Of a stretch of DNA of 8,413 nucleotides, positions 1 to 6,688 are shown one piece after another. The stretch is from Tannerella sp. (GTDB taxonomy: Bacteria > Bacteroidota > Bacteroidia > Bacteroidales > Tannerellaceae). How positions within the stretch are numbered: the stretch's first letter is position 1; each line of letters opens with the position of its first letter. The DNA is taken from the NCBI GenBank assembly GCA_031261145.1, contig JAISJX010000058.1:1-8413 (forward strand), given 5' to 3'. The notes below the pieces were generated by a model that saw only the letters and a list, made by a program, of their open reading frames with translations, ran no database searches and was not told where the DNA came from. The position numbers and the translations under genes were made by a program.

Positions 1-1
1 T

Positions 2-409
2 AAAGCGCCCGTAAACGGCGTGAGCACAAGCAATTATACCGGTGGGCTGATAGGCTGGATAGCCGCAGAGAATAACGCATCGCTGACGGTTACGGATTGC
101 TATAATGAAGCAGGAGTGACCGGTTCCAAAGATTGTACCGGCGGACTGATCGGACGAATGCAAACATCGGCCAACGCCACGGCCACCCTGAAAATGAGTC
201 GGTCGGCCGGCAACGTGAACGGGGGCGAAGGATATACCGGCGGACTTGTCGGGCACCTGATCGCCCGGACGCCTTCCGGCAGAGCGAATGTACAGTCCTG
301 TACGGTTTCCGCAGGCGAACTCACCGGCAACAAGACCTTTACCGGCGCCTTTACCGGTAAAAATGAGAACGGCGTCATCGAGAATAACAAGGATGAGCTG
401 AACCGTTAA
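2..409 (+). CDS. GLUG-repeat surface/secreted protein, C-terminal fragment
   Basis: This reading frame is open from the first bases of the window to TAA at 407-409, so the true start lies upstream; the GTG at 20 is only an internal valine codon. The roughly 135 visible residues are built from a recurring YTGGLIG-type motif (also CTGGLIG, YTGGLVG and a decayed FTGAFTG) spaced 33, 33 and 35 residues apart, with Cys-Tyr or Ser-Cys between units. This resembles the GLUG motif, which occurs in tandem in large secreted or surface proteins such as IgA-peptidase-like and adhesin-like proteins. The repeats form a beta-rich scaffold and have no catalytic role of their own. The protein ends shortly after the last repeat, with no Por-type sorting domain or LPxTG visible. 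The overall function depends on the missing N-terminal part. The gene converges on the aldo/keto reductase. Confidence 0.75.
   Translation, partial: KAPVNGVSTSNYTGGLIGWIAAENNASLTVTDCYNEAGVTGSKDCTGGLIGRMQTSANATATLKMSRSAGNVNGGEGYTGGLVGHLIARTPSGRANVQSCTVSAGELTGNKTFTGAFTGKNENGVIENNKDELNR
35..361 (+). repeat. Tandem GLUG coding repeats (four units)
   Basis: Four in-frame copies of a TATACCGG-like core begin near 35, 134, 233 and 338, giving periods of 99, 99 and 105 bp. Each encodes the (Y/C/F)-T-G-G/A-(L/F)-(I/V/T)-G motif. The first three copies are well conserved, while the fourth has lost the second Gly and the Leu, as is common for a terminal unit. The sequences between the cores have diverged, so this is an old protein repeat rather than a recent DNA duplication. 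Confidence 0.7.
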
Positions 410-420
410 GCGGCAAGCAA

Positions 421-451
421 AAAATAACCGTCGCACGGATGAAGTTATTTT
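421..451. terminator. Hairpin terminator candidate between convergent genes
   Basis: An outer stem AAAATAA (421-427) pairs with TTATTTT (445-451), and a nested perfect stem CCGT (428-431) pairs with ACGG (435-438) around a CGC loop; bases 439-444 are left as a bulge. It begins 12 bases after the GLUG gene stop. On the minus strand the right-hand stem runs directly into a T-rich stretch (complement of the A run at 419-424), so it could also end transcripts of the aldo/keto reductase, about 110 bp beyond that gene's stop. The outer stem is AT-rich, so strength is uncertain. Confidence 0.45.
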
Positions 452-514
452 CAGGCGATTAAGCAGCGTCATTGGCAGAGATTCTTACAGAACAGGCTCC
501 GCAATCTCTACAGT

Positions 515-550
515 CGTGCATCGTGTACCTTTTCACCGTGCACCCTGTAT
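515..550. repeat. Short imperfect direct repeat between convergent genes
   Basis: A 14-mer at 515-528 beginning CGTGCATCG recurs at 537-550 with 11 of 14 identical bases, giving a 22-bp period. An 8-mer ATTGGCAG also occurs twice (471-478 and 551-558), and AGAGATT (477-483) faces AATCTCT (503-509). The stretch 452-561 otherwise shows no gene. The function is unknown and these short matches may be chance. Confidence 0.3.
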
Positions 551-561
551 ATTGGCAGTTC

Positions 562-1746
562 CTAAGTCAGAAACTCATCCGGCGCCTGCATGAGCGGAGT
601 AACGGCTGCAATCTTCCGGGCCACATCGAATCCTGACGGACAAACCACCTTGCAACTGTCGCATCCGGCGCAGCTATCCGGCTTGAGGTTCAGGCTCAGC
701 AACGTCTCTTTGGATTGTTGCGCATGTTTATACCCATAAGCGTACATGTAGGCGCGCATGATGTCGGGAACAGGCAGATTCTTGGTACACTGGCTTTTGC
801 ATTGTCCGCATTGCTGGCAGTACAACATTTCCTTATCCTGCAAGGCGGCGAGGTAATTCCGTTCGTCACTCGTTATTTCCGGGCTGAGGGCGGCGGCGAG
901 ACATTCCTCTAAATGGGTGTAATTCGTCAGGCCCGGAATCACCGTCGTAATATTTTTATTTTGCCAAATCCATTTCAAACAAGCCTGACCGTTGATTTGC
1001 AGTTTGCCTTCCGCATCTTCCGTGCCGCCGGCCATCGTTTTCATGGCGATAAGCCCCATACCCGCTTTCGCAGCGCGTTCGATGGCCTCATCATTTTCTT
1101 TCAGGTTCTTCATCTTGAAATTATAACTGATCAGTCCCACGTCATAAACGCCGGTATCCACGGCGGCATGGATGATTTCGGGGTTCTGGTCGTGCGACGA
1201 AAAACCGACAAAACGGGCTTTTCCCTCCGCCTTTATTTTTTGCAGGAACCGGAGGATACGCTCGTCCTTAATCTTCTCAGGTATCCGGATGTCGTGCGTA
1301 TAATAGATGTCAAAACTATCAATTTTAAGGCGTTTCAGGCTGATTTCCAATTTCTCATACAAATCTTCTTCAAAATTATCCCTCAGCGGATACGAAAACA
1401 TGCCTTTGGTAGAGACGCAAAAACTGTTACGCGGCTTTCCATCGAAGAATCGCCCCAATTGCTCTTCGTTCCGCCCGTTCTGATAAATATGGGCCGAATC
1501 GAAATGGACAATCCCCGATTCATAAGCCACACGGATGACGTTCTGGCTATCAGGACGATCCACGCCCATGCTCAGGATCGGAAGTTGAATACCCGTATTG
1601 CCTAATGTCCGGACGGGCATAGCCGCCTCCGTTTTCTTTGACTGGACAATCGTTGCGGCCGACACCTCCGGCGCCAATAATACCCCCGCGCCGGCCGTTG
1701 CCGACATGCGGAGAAAGTTTCTTCTATCAATAACAGCTCTTTTCAT
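562..1746 (-). CDS. Tat-exported aldo/keto reductase with two 4Fe-4S motifs
   Basis: The 394-residue protein has three parts. Residues 1-30 are a twin-arginine signal (DRRNFLR at 7-13, then the hydrophobic stretch SATAGAGVLLAP). Residues about 44-290 are an aldo/keto reductase barrel with the usual catalytic tetrad visible: Asp83 and Tyr88 in the FDSAHIYQNG segment, Lys114 in VSTKG and His151 in YYTHD. An IPG segment near 270 matches the family's cofactor phosphate region. The C-terminal tail carries two CxxCxxCxxxC motifs (Cys310/313/316/320 and Cys359/362/365/369, the second followed by Pro), typical of two [4Fe-4S] clusters. It belongs with the iron-sulfur-containing 'predicted oxidoreductase of the aldo/keto reductase family' group; the substrate is unknown. 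The start at 1746 is chosen because it places the twin arginines at residues 8-9. An in-frame ATG at 1851 would add 35 residues, bury the signal and overlap the promoter. No strong Shine-Dalgarno is seen. The gene is probably monocistronic. Confidence 0.88.
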   Translation of the reverse strand: MKRAVIDRRNFLRMSATAGAGVLLAPEVSAATIVQSKKTEAAMPVRTLGNTGIQLPILSMGVDRPDSQNVIRVAYESGIVHFDSAHIYQNGRNEEQLGRFFDGKPRNSFCVSTKGMFSYPLRDNFEEDLYEKLEISLKRLKIDSFDIYYTHDIRIPEKIKDERILRFLQKIKAEGKARFVGFSSHDQNPEIIHAAVDTGVYDVGLISYNFKMKNLKENDEAIERAAKAGMGLIAMKTMAGGTEDAEGKLQINGQACLKWIWQNKNITTVIPGLTNYTHLEECLAAALSPEITSDERNYLAALQDKEMLYCQQCGQCKSQCTKNLPVPDIMRAYMYAYGYKHAQQSKETLLSLNLKPDSCAGCDSCKVVCPSGFDVARKIAAVTPLMQAPDEFLT

Positions 1747-1780
1747 GAATTTGCAATTTATGACTAATGAATTTAAACCC

Positions 1781-1809
1781 CAAATATACACTTTTTCCAC
1801 AAATTCCAA
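1781..1809 (-). promoter_or_regulatory. Promoter candidate for the aldo/keto reductase
   Basis: Read on the minus strand, TATATTTG (1788-1781) matches the Bacteroidota -7 consensus TAnnTTTG exactly. A TTG (1809-1807) lies 18 bases upstream in the position of the -33 element. A transcript would start roughly 30 bases before the chosen ATG at 1746, which supports that start. Confidence 0.5.
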
Positions 1810-1882
1810 GCAGAATAAGCGAAAAAATTTCAAATCGAATAAATTTAACATCCTGCTGCATGGCGCTAAAATAATTAGTGAC

Positions 1883-1890
1883 TATCTTTG
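1883..1890 (+). promoter_or_regulatory. -7 box candidate for the GT39-like gene
   Basis: TATCTTTG at 1883-1890 is a perfect match to TAnnTTTG, about 55 bases before the ATG at 1945. No clear TTTG -33 element lies at the expected distance upstream, so the promoter may be weak or need an activator. It faces away from the aldo/keto reductase promoter, making 1747-1944 a divergent control region. Confidence 0.4.
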
Positions 1891-1907
1891 TTGAAATTTT
1901 CAAACAA
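1888..1907. promoter_or_regulatory. Palindrome at predicted start site; operator candidate
   Basis: TTGAAA-T-TTTCAA (1891-1903) is a perfect inverted repeat. With one bulged A (1904) the arms extend to TTGTTGAAA (1888-1896) and TTTCAA(A)CAA (1898-1907). It overlaps the end of the -7 box and the expected transcription start, a position where a repressor could act. A role is inferred from position only; AT-rich DNA yields such palindromes by chance. Confidence 0.3.
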
Positions 1908-1944
1908 TACAGTGAAGGATGATAATTAATAGGGGAAATATACG

Positions 1945-3498
1945 ATGAAAGTGTTATATGATAAGCGGGTTGGCGTTATTGATACGATAATCTTACTGAC
2001 TTTTATTGGTCTGAAATTCGTATTGCAATACGTCTTAATAAGTCCTGAGTACGATTTACATCGGGATGAATTTCTTCATCTTGATCAGGCTAATCATTTA
2101 GCTTGGGGGTATGTATCGGTTCCGCCTGTGACCTCTTGGATTTCGTATGTTATGGGTCTGTTGGGAAATTCCTTTTTCTGGATCAGGTTTTTTCCGGCAT
2201 TATTTGGGGCTTTGACAATCGTGGTTGTCTGGAAAACCATTGATGAGCTAAAAGGTAATTTATTCGCGAAAATTTTAGGCGCAACCGGTGTTCTGTTTTC
2301 TGTGCTTTTAAGAATAAATTTACTCTACCATCCTAATTCATTGGACGTTCTATGTTGGACAAGTCTCTATTTTGTTATCATAAAGTATATCAATACCGAA
2401 AAACAAAATTGGCTTTTTGTTGCAGCGATCGTATTTGCCGTTGGCTTTCTGAATAAATACAATATCCTCTTTTTGCTGATAGGTCTTCTCCCGGCAATCA
2501 TGCTGACCAAACAACGTAAATTGTTGGCTAACAGAAAAATGGCTATGGCATTCCTGATTGGTTTGCTGCTTATCCTGCCCAATCTGATCTGGCAATACAA
2601 TAATCAGTTTCCTGTTTTTCATCATTTAAAAGAATTGACGGATACTCAGTTAGTGAATGCAAGCAGATTGAGTTTTTTGATGTCGCAAACAGTGTTTTTT
2701 TTGGGCGCTTTGTTTGTTATCATTTCAGCCCTCTATGCCTTATGGTTTTATAATCCGTTCAAAAAATATAAGTCTTTTTTCTGGGCGATTATTTTCACAC
2801 TGGCTGTTTTCACCTATTTCAGGGCAAAAGGATATTATGCAATTGGCATCTATCCCATTTATATCGCTTTTGGCTCTGTTTATCTGGCCGATCTCTTTAG
2901 AACAGGCTGGAAAAGATATTTACAACCAATCGCAATCGCAATTTCCATCTTGTTTTTTATACTTTTATATAATGTAGCATTCCCCAATAAAAGCCCGGAA
3001 TACTTCTTGGAAAATGAAAAGAAGTATAAGGATTTGGGCTTACTCCGTTGGGAAGATGGCAAAGACCATACATTGCCGCAAGACTTTGCGGATATGTTAG
3101 GCTGGCAGGAATTGGCGCACAAAGTGGATAAGGTTTATTCAGACCTTGCCGAACCAGACAAAACGCTTGTCTTTTGCGACAATTACGGACAAGCCGGAGC
3201 CATAAACTATTATACAACCCAAGGCGTTAAAGCGGTATCATTCAATGCCGATTACATTAATTGGTTTAATTTTGACCAACAATATGTCAATCTCATACGA
3301 ATCAAAAATTATTCGGAAAGGGAAAATGAATTTCAAGTAACAAGCCCTTTTTTTGGGACCTCTTTGGTAGCAGACTCAATATCAAATCAGTTTGCTCGTG
3401 AATATGGAACAACCATCTTTGTATTTATCAATGCCCAGATCAATATTAATGAAATAATACAAAACGGAATAGAAGAAGAGAGAAACAAGCGTAGATAA
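1945..3498 (+). CDS. GT39/ArnT-like integral membrane glycosyltransferase
   Basis: This 517-residue polytopic membrane protein has the layout of the PMT/ArnT-type GT-C superfamily. A first transmembrane helix (about 11-32) is followed by a polar loop with HRDE (39-42), whose acidic residues sit where GT-C enzymes keep the catalytic Asp, and then HLAWGYVSVPP (51-61), the region matching 'DWGYxDHPP' of this family. About ten further hydrophobic segments follow to about residue 344 (for example 84-97, 108-127, 156-187, 198-214, 244-267, 278-292, 296-316 and 326-344). Residues 350-517 form a soluble, probably extracytoplasmic domain containing DNYGQAGAINYY (412-423). Such enzymes transfer a sugar from a polyprenyl-phosphate donor to lipid or protein outside the cytoplasmic membrane; donor and acceptor are not predictable here. 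An AGGGG 9 bases before the ATG supports the start. The gene is clearly more AT-rich than its neighbours (spot counts of 37% and 30% GC per 60 bases, against 53-55% in the glycosidase genes), suggesting a different origin. It has no operon partner. Confidence 0.85.
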   Translation: MKVLYDKRVGVIDTIILLTFIGLKFVLQYVLISPEYDLHRDEFLHLDQANHLAWGYVSVPPVTSWISYVMGLLGNSFFWIRFFPALFGALTIVVVWKTIDELKGNLFAKILGATGVLFSVLLRINLLYHPNSLDVLCWTSLYFVIIKYINTEKQNWLFVAAIVFAVGFLNKYNILFLLIGLLPAIMLTKQRKLLANRKMAMAFLIGLLLILPNLIWQYNNQFPVFHHLKELTDTQLVNASRLSFLMSQTVFFLGALFVIISALYALWFYNPFKKYKSFFWAIIFTLAVFTYFRAKGYYAIGIYPIYIAFGSVYLADLFRTGWKRYLQPIAIAISILFFILLYNVAFPNKSPEYFLENEKKYKDLGLLRWEDGKDHTLPQDFADMLGWQELAHKVDKVYSDLAEPDKTLVFCDNYGQAGAINYYTTQGVKAVSFNADYINWFNFDQQYVNLIRIKNYSERENEFQVTSPFFGTSLVADSISNQFAREYGTTIFVFINAQININEIIQNGIEEERNKRR

Positions 3499-3563
3499 GG
3501 GAATAAACAAGTGCGACAAAGGAATAATAGTCGGTGCCTTGAAATAAATTGGATGATTAAATA

Positions 3564-3587
3564 TCTATTATACAAAGTATTAATAGA
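3564..3587. terminator. AT-rich inverted repeat after the GT39-like gene
   Basis: TCTATTATAC (3564-3573) faces GTA(T)TAATAGA (3577-3587), giving a 10-bp stem with one bulged T and an AAA loop. A moderately T-rich stretch (ATTTGCTATTTT) follows. It lies 65 bp after the GT39-like stop and 38 bp before the -33 element of the next promoter, so it could be a weak terminator or a regulatory site. Its all-AT composition makes terminator strength doubtful. Nothing else is recognised in 3499-3563. Confidence 0.35.
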
Positions 3588-3624
3588 CATTTGCTATTTT
3601 AGTATGAATAATTCCTGCTGAATC

Positions 3625-3657
3625 TTGTTTTTATTTAAAGAAAAAATAGTACTTTTA
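3625..3657 (+). promoter_or_regulatory. Promoter candidate for the glycosidase operon
   Basis: TTG (3625-3627) is followed, after 22 bases of AT-rich spacer, by TACTTTTA (3650-3657), a 7-of-8 match to the TAnnTTTG -7 box. Spacing and composition fit the Bacteroidota major sigma factor. The start site would fall near 3663, leaving a leader of about 110 bases before the ATG at 3776. Confidence 0.5.
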
Positions 3658-3692
3658 CATCCAAATTATTTATTCATAGAATAAGAAGTTTT

Positions 3693-3737
3693 GTCAGCTA
3701 ATTTGTAGCGTTTATCGCGGGAAGTACGGATGCTGAC
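3693..3737 (+). promoter_or_regulatory. Structured 5' leader of the glycosidase operon
   Basis: GTCAGC (3693-3698) is exactly complementary to GCTGAC (3732-3737), with two possible flanking T-G wobble pairs. Inside it, GCG (3708-3710) faces CGC (3716-3718) around TTTAT. The element lies in the long predicted leader. It matches no riboswitch I recognise, has no poly-T after it and stands about 38 bases before the ATG, so it may affect mRNA stability or translation. The evidence is base pairing only. Confidence 0.25.
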
Positions 3738-3775
3738 GGGAAAGGAAATTTAGAAATATTAAATAGTATAAAGAC

Positions 3776-6667
3776 ATGAAAAAGCGAAATGTATTTTTGG
3801 TGGCAATGATGGCAGTTTTGTCCTGCTCCTTGTTTGCCCAACCGGAACAGACCGTTCCGATGAAAATTGAGGCACGTATGTTGCCCGCTGTGTATAAGGC
3901 AAAAAATGGTCTGAATCAGAAGGTTCAGGTCACAGTGGATTATTCCGGCAAACCGGCTGTGGTGACACTCAGCTTGGGCGGTCAAAGCCGTAAAGAGAAA
4001 TTGGAGACAGGAAAGAATCTGTTTTTCTGTGAAATACCCCAAGTAACCGCTCCGCAACGGATGGAACTCTCTGTGGTCAATAACAAAGAGAAAACGTCTG
4101 TGCAGGTGGATGTTGCGCCTGTCCGAAAGTGGCAGATGAATTTTGTTCAACATACCCATACGGATATCGGTTACACCCGTTCCCAAACGGAGATACTGGC
4201 TGAACATCTGCGTTATATCGACTACGCACTTGATTTTTGCGACGCTACGGACGACTATCCCGACAATGCGAAGTTTCGCTGGACTTGCGAGATTTCATGG
4301 GCTGTCAGCGAATACCTGAAATCTCGTCCCGCCGAACAAATCGCCCGCCTCAAAAAAAGAGTAGAGGAGGGGCGGATTGAATTGGCGGCCATGTATCTCA
4401 ATTTCGATGAATTGCCCGACGAACAAACCTTGGCGGCCTCTCTATATCCCTTGAAACAATTTCGCGATGCCGGACTGAAATCGGAAGTCGCCATACAGGA
4501 CGACGTGAACGGTATTGGCTGGTGCTTTAGCGAATACTTTAGCAATGTAGGCGTTAAGTACGTGAATATGGGAACGCACGGTCACCGCGCATTGATCGCC
4601 TTCGACAAACCTACGGTCTTTTGGTGGGAATCTCCTTCCGGCAAGAAATTACTTACGTATCGCGCCGAACACTATATGCAGGGTAATTTCTTTGGCGTCG
4701 AATCGGATAATTTTACCCGTTTTGAAGAACGGTTGCTGGATTATCTGAGAACATTGGAAGCGAAGAATTATCCCTACGACATTGCAGTAGCCCAACATTC
4801 GGGATATTATACCGACAATTCGCCCCCTTCGACGGCAAGCAGTGAAATGATTCAACGCTGGAACGAAAAATATGAATGGCCCAAGCTCCGCTCTTCCGTA
4901 GCAAGCGATTTTTTCAAAGAAATAGAAACCGCTTATGCCGACAAAATACAAACCATTCGTGGCGCTTGGCCCGACTGGTGGACGGATGGCTTTGGCTCAG
5001 GCGCCCGTGAAGCGGCTATTTCGCGTATTACGCACTCCGACGTCATCGCTTCCCAAGCGGCCTTGTCGTTCGCTAAGATATTGGGAGCGAAACTGCCGGA
5101 AGGAATCAATGAACAGATAAATCAGATAAACAACGCTCTCCTGTTTTACGATGAACATACGTTTGGATTCCACGCAAGTGTACGCGATGCGTATGGCCGT
5201 AATACCTGGGAACAACGGTCGCTCAAACAATCCTACTCATGGGAAGCCTATCGTCGTTCGGGGCAGTTGGGCGAGGTGGCTATGGGCTTGCTGCAAACCT
5301 ATATCCCTAAAGCTGTGACGCCTTCTGTGGCTGTTTTCAATACGTTGAACTGGAGTTATAGCGGTATAGCCAAAGTTTACATAGATCATCAGATGCTTCC
5401 TCGTAACAAAAAGTTTGAGATAGTGGACATTCAGGGGAACGCCTTGCCGGCACAACCGGGTGAAAGCTATTCGGACGGAACGTATTGGTCTATTTATGTA
5501 AAGGATATTCCAGCCTTGGGATATGCCCAGTATTACATCCGGGTTAAAAATGAACTGCTTGAAAAAAACGAAACCCAACTCAAGGGAGAAGCGCATATCG
5601 AGAACGATTGGTATTCCATTGATTTCAACCTTCAAAAAGGAATAATCAGCAAATTGTTCGACAAAGACTTGAACAAACAATTGCTGACTCCCGATGCTCA
5701 ATGGGGATTGGGTGAATTTATCTATGAACTCATCGACAGCCGTCACCCGATGGAGCTGTATCGCGCTCCGCAGTTTTTCCGCCGTGCGCCGGAAAAAATC
5801 CGCTTGGAGGCGTATGAGAAAGGCCCTATTTGGGATACATATCGCTTCCGTGGAGAAACGGTAGCCGGACGCGAACCGGACAATCTGATGGTAGAGTTCC
5901 GGATTTATTCCGTAACCAAACAGATTGAGATTATTTATCGTTTGCGCAAAAAGGCTGTAACAGATCCGGAAGCGGTCTATGTAGCTTTCCCCTTCGAGGT
6001 GGAAAACGGCAAAATCAATTTGGATGTTCCGGGTGGAACAATTGAAGCGGGCGTTGACCAAATCCCCGGTTCGTCGAACGATTGGTACACCGTGCAGAAC
6101 TTTGCCACAGCACGAAATGCGCAGTCGCAGGTGGTCGTTTGCAGCCAGGAAATTCCCCTGATGCATTTCGGTGCCATTAATACCGGACGTTACAAAGCCG
6201 GCGCTACTCCGCAGTCCACGAATATGTATTCCTGGCCGATGAATAATTACTGGGTAACCAATTTCAATGCCGACCAAATGGGTGAATTGCAATGGAGTTA
6301 CTTTATCAACTCCGCCAAAGACAATTCCATTGAATATGCAACCAAATTTGCGTGGGAAAACCGGATTCCTCTACTGACCCGCGTATTGCCGGAAGGAAAA
6401 GGAACGGACAAACCGTTAGCCCCTGTTTCCCTGTTGAATATCCAACCGAGGAATCTTTTGTTGGTCAATATGAGACCGGTAGAAGGCGAAAATGCCGTTA
6501 TCCTTCAAATGCGGGAGATAGGCGGACAGAAAACGACTTTGCAGATTACGTCCGCTCAAATCCCTGTCCGGCTCAAGGCTTGCGATGTACTCGGCGACCC
6601 GCTGCCCGGAAACGCGGCGCCGCAATTTGAACCTTGGGAAAATAAATTTATTAAACTCTCATTCTAA
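3776..6667 (+). CDS. Secreted GH38-type alpha-mannosidase homologue
   Basis: The 963-residue protein begins with a signal peptide (KKRN, then a hydrophobic stretch ending LFAQ at 19-22), so it acts in the periplasm or outside. Residues about 25-115 look like a beta-rich N-terminal domain. The GH38 catalytic region spans about 120-430: HTHTDIGYT (126-134) supplies the metal ligands His128 and Asp130, CEISW (171-175) matches the family ExxW region, NFDELPDEQ lies at 209-217, and QDDVNG (241-246) contains the probable nucleophile Asp243. A helical segment follows with DEHTFG (459-464), where His461 is the likely fourth metal ligand. Residues about 515-963 are the beta-sandwich C-terminal part. 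GH38 enzymes are metal-dependent retaining exo-alpha-mannosidases. Here the usual HSHxDPGW is HTHTDIGY, so this is a divergent subfamily and mannose specificity is inferred. It is the first gene of a likely three-gene operon, 21 bp before the VOC gene. A VLSC segment could be read as a poor lipobox, but signal peptidase I cleavage fits better. Confidence 0.8.
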   Translation: MKKRNVFLVAMMAVLSCSLFAQPEQTVPMKIEARMLPAVYKAKNGLNQKVQVTVDYSGKPAVVTLSLGGQSRKEKLETGKNLFFCEIPQVTAPQRMELSVVNNKEKTSVQVDVAPVRKWQMNFVQHTHTDIGYTRSQTEILAEHLRYIDYALDFCDATDDYPDNAKFRWTCEISWAVSEYLKSRPAEQIARLKKRVEEGRIELAAMYLNFDELPDEQTLAASLYPLKQFRDAGLKSEVAIQDDVNGIGWCFSEYFSNVGVKYVNMGTHGHRALIAFDKPTVFWWESPSGKKLLTYRAEHYMQGNFFGVESDNFTRFEERLLDYLRTLEAKNYPYDIAVAQHSGYYTDNSPPSTASSEMIQRWNEKYEWPKLRSSVASDFFKEIETAYADKIQTIRGAWPDWWTDGFGSGAREAAISRITHSDVIASQAALSFAKILGAKLPEGINEQINQINNALLFYDEHTFGFHASVRDAYGRNTWEQRSLKQSYSWEAYRRSGQLGEVAMGLLQTYIPKAVTPSVAVFNTLNWSYSGIAKVYIDHQMLPRNKKFEIVDIQGNALPAQPGESYSDGTYWSIYVKDIPALGYAQYYIRVKNELLEKNETQLKGEAHIENDWYSIDFNLQKGIISKLFDKDLNKQLLTPDAQWGLGEFIYELIDSRHPMELYRAPQFFRRAPEKIRLEAYEKGPIWDTYRFRGETVAGREPDNLMVEFRIYSVTKQIEIIYRLRKKAVTDPEAVYVAFPFEVENGKINLDVPGGTIEAGVDQIPGSSNDWYTVQNFATARNAQSQVVVCSQEIPLMHFGAINTGRYKAGATPQSTNMYSWPMNNYWVTNFNADQMGELQWSYFINSAKDNSIEYATKFAWENRIPLLTRVLPEGKGTDKPLAPVSLLNIQPRNLLLVNMRPVEGENAVILQMREIGGQKTTLQITSAQIPVRLKACDVLGDPLPGNAAPQFEPWENKFIKLSF

Positions 6668-6688
6668 CAGATTATTAGATAGAGAACG

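Noticed and set aside
35..361. Regularly spaced repeats as a CRISPR array
   Set aside because: The repeats are in-frame, diverged and about 99 bp apart, and encode GLUG-like protein motifs; the intervening sequence is coding rather than spacer-like.
913..1605. Long plus-strand open frame (230 codons) inside the aldo/keto reductase region
   Set aside because: It is antisense to a gene with an intact Tat signal, catalytic tetrad and cluster motifs. Its translation shows no recognisable domain and it has no promoter or start signal of its own.
1747..1851. Upstream in-frame start for the aldo/keto reductase
   Set aside because: It would put 35 residues before the twin-arginine signal and run through the exact-match TATATTTG promoter box.
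3698..4207. Minus-strand open frame across the leader and mannosidase start
   Set aside because: It overlaps the predicted leader and the signal peptide region antisense, and has no recognisable protein features.
5237..6292. Long minus-strand open frame (351 codons) inside the GH38-type gene
   Set aside because: It is the shadow of the C-terminal half of a clear family member; the translation lacks family motifs and has no sensible start context.
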